Positions 1 to 5,479 are shown, counted from the stretch's first letter. The stretch: 7,419 nt of DNA from an uncultured Schwartzia sp. (GCA_905373705.1 CAJPUA010000042.1:1-7419), one strand, 5' to 3'. The notes: generated by a model from the letters alone, not told the origin. Made by a program: numbers and translations.

Positions 1-124
1 GCGTTTCCCCTCGTACCTTCAGCTCTACCGTCCAAGTATGGCCGTGCAGACGGCTACATTTTCCAATGTAGTTCCGCAATTGATGCGCCGCGTCGAAAGT
101 TCCTTTAACTTGCATTTCAAACAT
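1..124 (-). CDS. queD: 6-carboxytetrahydropterin synthase (QueD/PTPS family), N-terminal fragment
   Basis: Only the first 41 codons are in the window; the gene continues past the left edge. The translation begins MFEMQVKGTFDAAHQL and continues through CSRLHGHTW. FDAAH and the C-x3-HGH signature are the hallmark of the 6-pyruvoyl-tetrahydropterin synthase fold: the Cys is the catalytic thiol, and His15 of FDAAH and the two His of HGH are the zinc ligands. QueD converts dihydroneopterin triphosphate to 6-carboxytetrahydropterin, the second step toward queuosine and other 7-deazaguanines, in the cytosol. The start at 124 is fixed by GGGAGG at 132-137, seven bases upstream. The gene lies 53 bases after the GT2 gene, with an intrinsic terminator between them and no room for a full promoter. 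A 6-pyruvoyl-tetrahydropterin synthase of another specificity cannot be excluded without the rest of the protein. Confidence 0.85.
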   Translation of the reverse strand, partial: MFEMQVKGTFDAAHQLRNYIGKCSRLHGHTWTVELKVRGET

Positions 125-138
125 GATTGATCCTCCCG

Positions 139-166
139 AAAAAAATCTCCCTCACCGAGGGGGGAG
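139..166 (-). terminator. Intrinsic terminator after the GT2 glycosyltransferase gene
   Basis: Read on the minus strand, a GC-rich hairpin is followed by seven T residues (139-145). It can form as CTCCC/GGGAG (162-166 with 147-151) or as the tighter CCCTC-GGT-GAGGG (157-161 with 149-153). It begins 11 bases after the GT2 stop codon, as expected for a rho-independent terminator. The T tract abuts the queD ribosome binding site, so queD would depend on read-through. The 5' arm CTCCC could alternatively pair with the queD Shine-Dalgarno GGGAG. Confidence 0.6.
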
Positions 167-177
167 AAAGAAACCTT

Positions 178-1419
178 TTAAACCTTTTCTTTTCCGACCA
201 GCTCATTGTAAGACAGCGCCCGCGTATGCCTCGTGTGGCTCCACTCGTGTTCATTGCGGTGAATAAAGCCAAGGAAAACAATCGGTATCCACGAATAAAT
301 AAAAATCGGATACATGATAAGATAAAGCCACGCCTTCCATTTGACATGGATTTTGAGCAGAATAATGATTGGCAGGATATATTGCCCCAGCATGATCGCC
401 GTCATGAGCTGCGACGGCATGAAATTATAAATATTCGTATAAAATGGCGGAAATGCCAGCTGGACGTAACTAATAATGACAAAAAAAGTCGATAAAAGGA
501 GAAAATGCGGCTGTAAAAGATGGAGGCACCCATCCAATATCCGGATATCCCGCCGCGCAATGCCTGCCTGAATCATCTTCGGAATAAAGCGCTGGGCGAC
601 GTCGAACTGCCCCTGCGCCCAACGCTTGCGCTGATTCCAAGACTGACGAAAGGTCAAAGGCTTTTCGTCATAAACAATCGCATCATGCGCCCAAGTTGTC
701 TTTATACCCTCCACCAGCGATTTCATGGTGAATTCCATATCTTCCGTCAGGCAAGTCGCGCCCCAACCATGGCGTTTCAGTACATCCGTAGCGATACACA
801 TCCCGGTCCCTCCCAGCACAGAGGACAGACCGATATTCGTCTTCGCCAGGTGCCAGATATGGTCAATAACCCAGAAGGCGATGGCAAAAGTACCCGACAC
901 CCATGTGTCATAAGGATTCTTAGCGTCCAAATAACCTTGAATGAGTTTATCGCCTTTAAGAAGACGGTTATTCATTTCCAGAAGGAAGCGTGGATGCACT
1001 AAATTATCAGCGTCAAAAACAACAACCGCGTCATATTGGCGTTCCATCGCAAATAGCTGATTAAACATCCATTCCAGCGCGAACCCTTTGCCTTTGCCAA
1101 CCGAGCTTGTCCGCTCGTAAACGATAGCGCCTCCCGCCCGGGCGATCGCCGCCGTATTGTCAGAGCAGTTATCCGCTACTACAAAGATATCATATAATTC
1201 CTTTGGATATTCCAGTTTTTGCAGATTATCGATCAGTTGACCGATAACCGCCTGCTCGTTATGCGCCGCGACAATTACCGCGAAAGTCTTTTTCGGGGTT
1301 AATATCTTAACTTCCCGACGCCGCCACATCCCGCAAAACCCAATCAGGAAATAGTAAACCGTAAACAAGAAAATGAAAATCTGCAAGGGAATCATAACGA
1401 TATCAAACCAATGATTCAT
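178..1419 (-). CDS. Membrane-bound family 2 glycosyltransferase (processive type)
   Basis: This 413-residue protein is an integral-membrane GT2 enzyme of the cellulose/hyaluronan/poly-GlcNAc synthase type. An N-terminal membrane segment (about 6-28) precedes the GT-A domain, which opens with VIVAAHNE (about 48-55). The domain carries VADNCSDNT (81-89), the metal-binding FDAD (135-138), the catalytic-base motif LTEDMEF (224-230) and QRKRW (263-267), the Q-x2-RW signature of processive enzymes. Three hydrophobic segments follow (about 300-320, 337-357 and 363-385), then a basic cytosolic tail. It probably transfers a nucleotide-sugar-derived hexose or N-acetylhexosamine into a surface polysaccharide or glycolipid; the sugar cannot be read from sequence. 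The start at 1419 has AAGGGGAG ten bases upstream. It lies 61 bases after pssA with no terminator between, so it is probably the last gene of the psd-pssA unit. A non-processive lipid glycosyltransferase is the main alternative. Confidence 0.85.
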   Translation of the reverse strand: MNHWFDIVMIPLQIFIFLFTVYYFLIGFCGMWRRREVKILTPKKTFAVIVAAHNEQAVIGQLIDNLQKLEYPKELYDIFVVADNCSDNTAAIARAGGAIVYERTSSVGKGKGFALEWMFNQLFAMERQYDAVVVFDADNLVHPRFLLEMNNRLLKGDKLIQGYLDAKNPYDTWVSGTFAIAFWVIDHIWHLAKTNIGLSSVLGGTGMCIATDVLKRHGWGATCLTEDMEFTMKSLVEGIKTTWAHDAIVYDEKPLTFRQSWNQRKRWAQGQFDVAQRFIPKMIQAGIARRDIRILDGCLHLLQPHFLLLSTFFVIISYVQLAFPPFYTNIYNFMPSQLMTAIMLGQYILPIIILLKIHVKWKAWLYLIMYPIFIYSWIPIVFLGFIHRNEHEWSHTRHTRALSYNELVGKEKV

Positions 1420-1480
1420 GAATGCGCTTCTCCCCTTATCCTAATTTTCAAATCCAATCGCCCAACTTTCGGCAGGATTT

Positions 1481-2182
1481 TTATTTATTGCTGATCTTCG
1501 CTGCCAGTGTATTTATAATTCCCAGCGAGGCATACGTCGCGAAAACAGCAAATAAGAGCGCCGCCCAGAGAGCTCCTCGACCTTGATAAAGAATTCCCAC
1601 AAAGAGCAAAATTGAAAGACACCAGGTAACTGCGTAAACCTTCTCGCCTTTACCCTTAAAGTCCGGATAATGAACTTCGCTGACCATTAAAAAAGCTACC
1701 AATAGCATAATCGCGGGGTATACCCATCCCAGGCGGTACGGATCAAATCCCGTCGCCTGCAAAAGCAGCGTCGAAGTAGCGACAAAACAACCGCCGGCAG
1801 GAATCGCTAAGCCCATGAAATAGCCGTGTACCACGTTGACATTGACGTTAAACCTCGCCAGACGCCACATTCCGCAAAGAGCAAAACATATTGCCACCGC
1901 CCAGCCAAAAAAAGAAAACTCATGCAGACAAAAAACGTACGCCAAAATTCCCGGCGCCGCCCCAAAGGAAACAAGATCGCACAGGGAATCCATCTCTTTT
2001 CCCATTTCGCTGCTGACGCCAAAAAATCTAGCGGCCCGGCCATCCAATCCGTCGGCGGCTAAAGCCAATAGAATAAACACCGCGCCGCCCATCAGACTTC
2101 CGCGCAGCGTCGCTAAAATTGAACACATACCAAACACCAGATTTGCCGATGTCAGCATATTAGGTATCAAGGCTCTGTACAT
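1481..2182 (-). CDS. pssA: CDP-diacylglycerol--serine O-phosphatidyltransferase
   Basis: This 233-residue multi-span membrane protein makes phosphatidylserine and CMP from CDP-diacylglycerol and L-serine, the first committed step toward phosphatidylethanolamine. The CDP-alcohol phosphotransferase signature is complete: D44-G-L-D47-G-R-A-A51-R52, then G61-x3-D65-x3-D69. The four Asp hold the metal ions and the last acts as base. The N-terminus (IPNMLTSANLVFG) and KEMDSLCDLVSFG are typical of the Bacillus-type PssA rather than phosphatidylglycerophosphate synthase. About six or more hydrophobic segments fill the rest. The start at 2182 is fixed by GGGAGG at 2190-2195, seven bases upstream and inside the psd coding sequence. 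The two genes overlap by 23 bases, so translation is probably coupled. Pairing with psd strongly supports serine as the alcohol. Confidence 0.95.
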   Translation of the reverse strand: MYRALIPNMLTSANLVFGMCSILATLRGSLMGGAVFILLALAADGLDGRAARFFGVSSEMGKEMDSLCDLVSFGAAPGILAYVFCLHEFSFFGWAVAICFALCGMWRLARFNVNVNVVHGYFMGLAIPAGGCFVATSTLLLQATGFDPYRLGWVYPAIMLLVAFLMVSEVHYPDFKGKGEKVYAVTWCLSILLFVGILYQGRGALWAALLFAVFATYASLGIINTLAAKISNK

Positions 2183-2804
2183 CTTTTATCCTCCCAATGA
2201 CCGTTTCCCCGCCGACGACCTTTTCACCCTTTTTCACCAAAACTTCGACGAAGCGGGGCATGACGACTTCCACACAGGAACCAAAGCGAATCATTCCGTA
2301 TTGATCCCCCTTCGCCAGCACATCATCCAGTGTGACCCATGAAACAATACGCCGAGCCAATATTCCGGCAATTTGCGTCACCGAAACACGCAACCGATCA
2401 TTTTCAATTCCCAGCATATGGCGCTCGTTTTCAAAGCCAACCGAATTTTTATAGGCAGGAGTAAAGCGTCCGCAAATATATTGCTGACATTTTACCTCGC
2501 CCGCCAGCGGGCTGCGATTGACATGAACATCGAATACAGACATAAAAATAACGATCTTATTACACGGTGCCTTGACAAAATCATCATACGCAAGCGGTGA
2601 AATTTCCATAACCGTTCCGTCCGCAGGTGACACTAAAAGTGACTCGTCTTCTGGTATGTGCCGGTTCGGATTGCGAAAAAAATACGCAAAATAGAGAGCC
2701 AATACAACTGGGCCAATAGCCCACCAAGGATTGAGAGTTATTCCCAAGAGGACAGCAATCACGATCGCCGCCAAGATAAATGAATATCCATCGCGTATAA
2801 TCAT
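2160..2804 (-). CDS. psd: Phosphatidylserine decarboxylase proenzyme, short form
   Basis: This 214-residue pyruvoyl enzyme decarboxylates phosphatidylserine to phosphatidylethanolamine at the membrane. Hydrophobic segments at about 8-41 anchor it, followed by FFRNPNR (42-48), SPADG (59-63; D62 fits the charge-relay Asp) and FDVHVNRSP (91-99; H94 fits the catalytic His). The self-cleavage site is FGSCVEV: chain cleavage between G175 and S176 would turn S176 into the pyruvoyl group. The length matches the short Psd class found next to pssA in many bacteria. The frame is open to a GTG at 2858, but I chose ATG 2804 because AGGAGG (2812-2817) lies seven bases upstream of it, and the longer form would start with an atypical polar stretch. 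The stop overlaps the pssA start. A sigma70-like promoter at 2879-2907 serves this gene. Confidence 0.94.
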   Translation of the reverse strand: MIIRDGYSFILAAIVIAVLLGITLNPWWAIGPVVLALYFAYFFRNPNRHIPEDESLLVSPADGTVMEISPLAYDDFVKAPCNKIVIFMSVFDVHVNRSPLAGEVKCQQYICGRFTPAYKNSVGFENERHMLGIENDRLRVSVTQIAGILARRIVSWVTLDDVLAKGDQYGMIRFGSCVEVVMPRFVEVLVKKGEKVVGGETVIGRIKDVQSLDT

Positions 2805-2811
2805 CTCACAG

Positions 2812-2817
2812 CCTCCT
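2812..2817 (-). promoter_or_regulatory. Ribosome binding site that decides the psd start
   Basis: A perfect AGGAGG on the minus strand, seven bases before ATG 2804, places the psd start there rather than at the in-frame GTG at 2858. Confidence 0.85.
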
Positions 2818-2878
2818 TTGCCTATTTTTAATAACCAGAGAACGTCATTGCTGTACACTCTCCCTGTTATTCGTAAAC

Positions 2879-2907
2879 ATTATAGACTTCGCCTCAGCCT
2901 TTGTCTA
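2879..2907 (-). promoter_or_regulatory. Sigma70/SigA-type promoter for psd-pssA-GT2
   Basis: On the minus strand, TAGACA (2902-2907, five of six matches to TTGACA) is followed after exactly 17 bases by a perfect TATAAT (2879-2884). The expected start is near 2872, giving a 5' leader of about 68 bases before psd. The -35 box overlaps the tagA stop codon (2905-2907). The lipid genes can therefore be expressed independently of tagA, although no terminator blocks read-through from it. Confidence 0.75.
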
Positions 2908-3636
2908 CTGTTTTTTGGCGGCCCGGACCCGCAAGATAAACCGCGGCAACGCCATCAGCCGTCGAATGCGCTTCGGTTGATGAAGTCCTCGGAACAACCA
3001 TTCTAATTTTGCCCGCTGCATCCATCGCGGCGCCCGTTTTACCACCCCGGCCATGACATCAAACGTCCCGCCGACACCGATAGCCAGGGGAACCTTGAGT
3101 TCTTCCCGATGCTTCGCCAGCCATTTTTCCTGCCGTGGAACCCCCAATGCGGTCAAAAGCAGATCAGGAGCCGCTCGCCGAATTTGCGCCAGAATATCCG
3201 GCTCGTCCGCCGATGAAAAATAACCGTCCCGCGTACCGACGATCTGAATACCCGGATACTTGATCTCCGCCTTCCGTTTTGCTTGTTCTGCAACGCCCGG
3301 AGCCGCGCCGAAAAAAAATATTTTTTGCCGATATTTCGGCGCACGGCGCAAAAGCTCCTGCACGAGATCAAACCCCGCCACCCTCTCCGGCATATCATAA
3401 CCGAGATGCCGGGCGGCCCACACGGCTCCCGCACCATCGGGAACCACCAGATCGGCGCTGTTTACTATCTTTCGCAGGTCGCTATCTTTGACTGCCTGCA
3501 TAATCATTTCCGCATTTGCCGTAACGATCAGCGCCGTCTTTTTCTCCGCCATATATTCTTCAGCCTGTGCGACCGCCTCCGGCATGGTCAATGAAGCGAC
3601 GTTTATCCCCAAAATATCCGCTTTGGCGAAATCCAA
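2905..3636 (-). CDS. tagA: WecG/TagA/CpsF family glycosyltransferase
   Basis: This 243-residue GT26 enzyme has the usual family length. Family members transfer N-acetylmannosamine or a related sugar from a UDP-sugar to an undecaprenyl-diphosphate-linked acceptor on the cytoplasmic membrane face, as in wall teichoic acid linkage-unit synthesis (TagA) or enterobacterial common antigen (WecG). Visible motifs are VTANAEM (38-44; T39 and N41), VPDGAGAVWAARHLG (65-79; D67 matches the proposed catalytic Asp), ERVAGFDL (84-91), FFFGAAPGV (107-115), GTRDGYF (134-140), LGVPRQEKW (164-172; Q169) and GVGGTFDVMAG (187-197). The basic C-terminal tail (about 200-241) fits the membrane-binding appendage of TagA. 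The start is TTG at 3636, with AAGGAGAG eight bases upstream and an in-frame TAG just before; the next Met is residue 18. Next to psd-pssA in a probable diderm, a lipid-linked surface glycan is likelier than teichoic acid; the symbol denotes family only. Confidence 0.9.
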   Translation of the reverse strand: MDFAKADILGINVASLTMPEAVAQAEEYMAEKKTALIVTANAEMIMQAVKDSDLRKIVNSADLVVPDGAGAVWAARHLGYDMPERVAGFDLVQELLRRAPKYRQKIFFFGAAPGVAEQAKRKAEIKYPGIQIVGTRDGYFSSADEPDILAQIRRAAPDLLLTALGVPRQEKWLAKHREELKVPLAIGVGGTFDVMAGVVKRAPRWMQRAKLEWLFRGLHQPKRIRRLMALPRFILRVRAAKKQ

Positions 3637-3644
3637 AATCTATT

Positions 3645-3652
3645 CTCTCCTT
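3645..3652 (-). promoter_or_regulatory. Ribosome binding site supporting the TTG start of tagA
   Basis: AAGGAGAG on the minus strand ends eight bases before TTG 3634-3636. An in-frame TAG two codons upstream excludes a longer protein, and no ATG occurs until codon 18, so TTG is the initiation codon. Confidence 0.8.
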
Positions 3653-3681
3653 ATCCGCTTTCTGCCGGCCGATAAATTCTA

Positions 3682-3700
3682 AAACATAAGTAATATGTTT
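3682..3700. repeat. 19-bp perfect dyad (7-bp arms) at the expected tagA transcription start
   Basis: The arms AAACATA (3682-3688) and TATGTTT (3694-3700) are exact reverse complements around the 5-base spacer AGTAA. The dyad begins at the predicted tagA start site (about 3698) and covers roughly +1 to +17, a typical repressor position. As an RNA hairpin it would be AU-rich and weak, so a DNA operator is the better reading. I do not recognise the site as that of a known regulator. Confidence 0.45.
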
Positions 3701-3704
3701 CCCT

Positions 3705-3733
3705 ATTTTATCATACCTGCTGGCGCTTCGCAA
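3705..3733 (-). promoter_or_regulatory. Candidate sigma70-type promoter for tagA
   Basis: On the minus strand, TTGCGA (3728-3733, four of six matches) is followed after 17 bases by TAAAAT (3705-3710, five of six). The predicted start near 3698 leaves about 61 bases of leader before the TTG start. It lies back-to-back with the candidate corA promoter. Confidence 0.5.
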
Positions 3734-3769
3734 ACCGGCGTTCTTTCCTCTGTTTCTCTCATAACAATA

Positions 3770-3798
3770 TTGACGAAACATCCTTTCTCATGTAATAT
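3770..3798 (+). promoter_or_regulatory. Candidate sigma70-type promoter for the corA operon
   Basis: TTGACG (3770-3775, five of six matches) is followed after 17 bases by TAATAT (3793-3798, four of six), preceded directly by TG. The expected start near 3805 gives a leader of about 170 bases before corA. The weak -10 box keeps confidence moderate. No better promoter was seen between 3800 and 3977. Confidence 0.4.
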
Positions 3799-3804
3799 TA
3801 CTAT

Positions 3805-3977
3805 GGTTTCAAAATCCCTGAAGAAAAGGCTGGTGAGGTAGAATGGACGGCGATCATCCTGATTCATACCGAATACGATCGAAAAACAAAACAGGAAAAC
3901 CGCTATCCGTGCGCCCAATGAGCTTTTTCTGCTGAGGGCAAGGATGGAGGTTTCCTGTCGGAAAGGAGCTTTCATCC
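3805..3977 (+). promoter_or_regulatory. Long corA 5' leader with upstream ORFs and hairpins over the ribosome binding site
   Basis: This is the corA-side half of the 341-base gene-free interval 3637-3977. It holds a 12-codon ORF (3803-3841), a 30-codon ORF (3843-3935) preceded by GGTGAGG, and a 16-codon ORF (3944-3994) that overlaps the corA start in another frame. Hairpins are GCCC/GGGC (3913-3916 with 3936-3939), TTTCC-TGTC-GGAAA (3951-3964), GAAAG-GAG-CTTTC (3961-3973) and an outer GGATG/CATCC pair (3942-3946 with 3973-3977). The last three involve or flank the corA Shine-Dalgarno AAAGGAG (3962-3968). The length and position resemble a Mg2+-responsive leader, but I could not fit the M-box (ykoK) consensus. 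Regulation is inferred. Confidence 0.35.
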
Positions 3978-4931
3978 ATGCTGAAAATCTATAAATCCTA
4001 TGAAAACGGTCCGCTTCAAGAACTTAGTCTTAAAACGCTGGAAAAAGGCGCGTGGATTAATATTATTGCCCCTACGCCTTATGAACTGAAAGTCATTGGC
4101 GAACTGACGAAGGTTGAACCGGATTTTTTACGTTCTGCCTTGGACGACGAGGAACGTTCTCATACCGATGTCGAAGACAACGCGATCATGATCTTGACGA
4201 ACGTACCGGTGATGAGAAGTCATGACAGCTACGACACGTTACCGTTGGCGATTATTCTGACGGCGGAATACATCATCACCGTTTGCCTGGAAGAAACGCC
4301 TGTACTCGCGGATTTTAATGAGCGCAGCGCCAAACTTTTCTGCACCTTTAAGAAAACGCGGTTTCTCTTCCAAATTCTCTACAAATCCGCTACTTTCTAT
4401 TTGCGGTATTTACGGCAAATCAGCCGGATGTCGGACGAGATTGAGCATATGCTCCGTGACTCCATGCGTAATCAAGACATCCTGCGCCTTTTGGAGCTGC
4501 AAAAAGGTCTGACATACTTTAACGCCGCCTTGCGCTCCGACGGCGCCGTCCTTGATAAACTCATGCGGCTCTGCTCCAACCAAAGCCTGGCGCCTATTTT
4601 TAAGATGTACGAGGAAGACGAGGATCTTCTGGAGGATGTTATTATTGAAAACAAACAGGCGCGCGAGATGGTCGAAATGTACAGCAAGATCCTCGCCCGT
4701 ATGGCCGATACATTTTCTTCTATCATTTCCAATAACCAGAACCTTGTCATGAAATTTCTCGCCGCGATGACGATCATTTTGGCCATTCCGACGGTTATAT
4801 CGAGCTTTTTCGGCATGAACGTTCCCGTTCCGCTGGCTCAGCAAGGCGACGCCTTCCTTCATATTGCTATTTTATCCTTGGGTATCGCCGGAATGTCGGC
4901 TTACGTTCTGTGGCGGCACAACATGTTTTAG
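3978..4931 (+). CDS. corA: CorA-family Mg2+/Co2+ channel (2-TM-GxN type)
   Basis: This 317-residue protein has the normal CorA length and layout: a large N-terminal cytosolic alpha/beta domain (about 1-130), a long helical region including the stalk (about 130-258), TM1 (about 258-278), the selectivity signature G279-M280-N281, a short external loop (VPVPLAQQGDA) and TM2 (about 292-312) with a basic C-terminal tail. CorA pentamers conduct Mg2+, and also Co2+ or Ni2+, across the cytoplasmic membrane down the electrochemical gradient. The residue before GMN is Phe rather than the common Tyr, a tolerated variation. The start at 3978 has AAAGGAG nine bases upstream, but this site can be paired in local hairpins. 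It is the first gene of a rightward operon, with the next gene 11 bases after its stop. Whether uptake or efflux dominates, and the preferred ion, cannot be read from sequence. Confidence 0.93.
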   Translation: MLKIYKSYENGPLQELSLKTLEKGAWINIIAPTPYELKVIGELTKVEPDFLRSALDDEERSHTDVEDNAIMILTNVPVMRSHDSYDTLPLAIILTAEYIITVCLEETPVLADFNERSAKLFCTFKKTRFLFQILYKSATFYLRYLRQISRMSDEIEHMLRDSMRNQDILRLLELQKGLTYFNAALRSDGAVLDKLMRLCSNQSLAPIFKMYEEDEDLLEDVIIENKQAREMVEMYSKILARMADTFSSIISNNQNLVMKFLAAMTIILAIPTVISSFFGMNVPVPLAQQGDAFLHIAILSLGIAGMSAYVLWRHNMF

Positions 4932-4942
4932 AGGCGAAAGAT

Positions 4943-5173
4943 ATGAGCGTCATTGTTACCGCAGAATTGAAAACCGGCCGTATTTTCGGCGACCCCAATA
5001 CAAACGAATACGTTTATATGCCTGCCGGCGAGATTGGCGTTAAAAATCCGCTCTGCGTTTACGAAACAGGCGGCGAACGCCGCGATGTTACGCTTTTGGA
5101 AGCGCTTCGCCTCATTCGGGTTCGCAGCCTGCGCGCTGTGCACCATCCCCGGTTGGGCAATTCCTCCTGTTGA
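4943..5173 (+). CDS. Small hypothetical protein in the corA operon (76 aa)
   Basis: I do not recognise this protein. It starts at ATG 4943, 11 bases after the corA stop, with GAGG eight bases before it; an in-frame ATG at 4910 inside corA lacks a clear binding site. It is soluble, with no signal peptide or membrane segment. The first half (residues 1-40, including TGRIFGDPNTNEYVYMP) alternates hydrophobic and polar residues like a beta-rich fold. Residues 50-63 (TLLEALRLIRVRSL) look like an amphipathic helix, and the basic tail ends in Cys. Only two Cys are present (38 and 76), so a zinc site is unlikely. Codon use resembles its neighbours, and the tight spacing (13 bases to the next start) supports a real, co-transcribed gene. 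Lying before a Phd/YefM-like gene, it might be a partner, but nothing resembles RelE, YoeB or Doc. Confidence 0.6.
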   Translation: MSVIVTAELKTGRIFGDPNTNEYVYMPAGEIGVKNPLCVYETGGERRDVTLLEALRLIRVRSLRAVHHPRLGNSSC

Positions 5174-5186
5174 AGGGAGTCTTTTT

Positions 5187-5390
5187 ATGATAGCCGTTCC
5201 TTCGGGAAGTTTCCTTAAAGAATTTACCCTGCTGGCCGAACGGGCCGAAACCGAAAATGAAACTATCGTCATCCAACGGGCAAACGGAAAAAATATGGTG
5301 CTGATGTCGTTGGATGCCTTCAACGCCATACAGAAAAAACTCTATGAAGCCAGCCGGCAGAGAACCGAACAGGAAAAGGACTCACCCTGA
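5187..5390 (+). CDS. Phd/YefM-like antitoxin homologue, short
   Basis: This 67-residue protein resembles the N-terminal DNA-binding half of Phd/YefM antitoxins. An N-terminal strand and helix (MIAVPSGSFLKEFTLLAERA) lead to ETIVIQRANGKNMVLMSLDAFNAI (about 25-48), which parallels the family pattern of I-x-I-T-R-x-N-G followed by VLMS and a helix. Family members dimerise, bind operator DNA and neutralise a RelE/YoeB- or Doc-type toxin through a C-terminal tail. Here only about 12 residues (RQRTEQEKDSP) follow the core, shorter than in YefM (about 83 residues). The start at 5187 has GAAGGGAG seven bases upstream; the open frame extends upstream only as a shadow of the previous gene. No toxin gene follows, since the operon ends in a terminator. 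It may be an orphan regulator or may act with the unknown protein upstream. Family assignment rests on pattern only. Confidence 0.7.
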   Translation: MIAVPSGSFLKEFTLLAERAETENETIVIQRANGKNMVLMSLDAFNAIQKKLYEASRQRTEQEKDSP

Positions 5391-5413
5391 TATTTTATAA
5401 ATAGCAAACAAAG

Positions 5414-5457
5414 CTACCCCTATGCGTTAATCACCGATAAACGCAAGGGGTAGTTTT
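5414..5457. terminator. Bidirectional intrinsic terminator between convergent operons
   Basis: CTACCCCT (5414-5421) pairs with AGGGGTAG (5446-5453), and after a bulged A, TGCGTT (5423-5428) pairs with AACGCA (5440-5445). An inner ATC/GAT pair leaves a three-base loop, ACC. On the plus strand TTTTCATTT follows; flanking AAA and TTT extend the stem. On the minus strand the trailer CTTTGTTTGC is weaker. It lies 23 bases after the antitoxin-like gene and 22 bases past the convergent hydrolase stop, so it can end both operons. Confidence 0.85.
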
Positions 5458-5479
5458 CATTTGCAAAGATAAGTCGTTT

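Noticed and set aside
125..178. preQ1 riboswitch in front of queD
   Set aside because: The 53-base gap contains only the terminator hairpin, and I could not fit a preQ1 aptamer with its A-rich tail.
520..1002. Plus-strand open frame of 160 codons inside the GT2 gene
   Set aside because: It is antisense to a gene with a full set of conserved motifs and has no recognisable content.
1420..1480. Separate promoter for the GT2 glycosyltransferase gene
   Set aside because: The best pair (TTGGGC, 16 bases, TAGGAT) is weak, and read-through from pssA without a terminator is simpler.
2805..2858. Longer psd starting at GTG 2858
   Set aside because: It has no good ribosome binding site. The AGGAGG at 2812-2817 and the family length favour ATG 2804.
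3703..3975. A 90-codon minus-strand open frame filling the tagA-corA intergenic region, with a short hydrophobic stretch
   Set aside because: There is no ribosome binding site before its ATG, it runs antisense through the corA leader and both candidate promoters, and its sequence resembles no family I know.
3805..3977. M-box (ykoK) Mg2+ riboswitch upstream of corA
   Set aside because: GGTGAGG and GCGCCCAATG look faintly like parts of the consensus, but the order, spacing and other conserved blocks do not fit. A covariance-model search would settle it.
5034..5186. N-terminal extension of the antitoxin-like protein to ATG 5034
   Set aside because: It lies in another frame over the 76-residue gene, has no ribosome binding site and gives an atypical Cys/Ala/Trp-rich sequence, whereas ATG 5187 has a good site.
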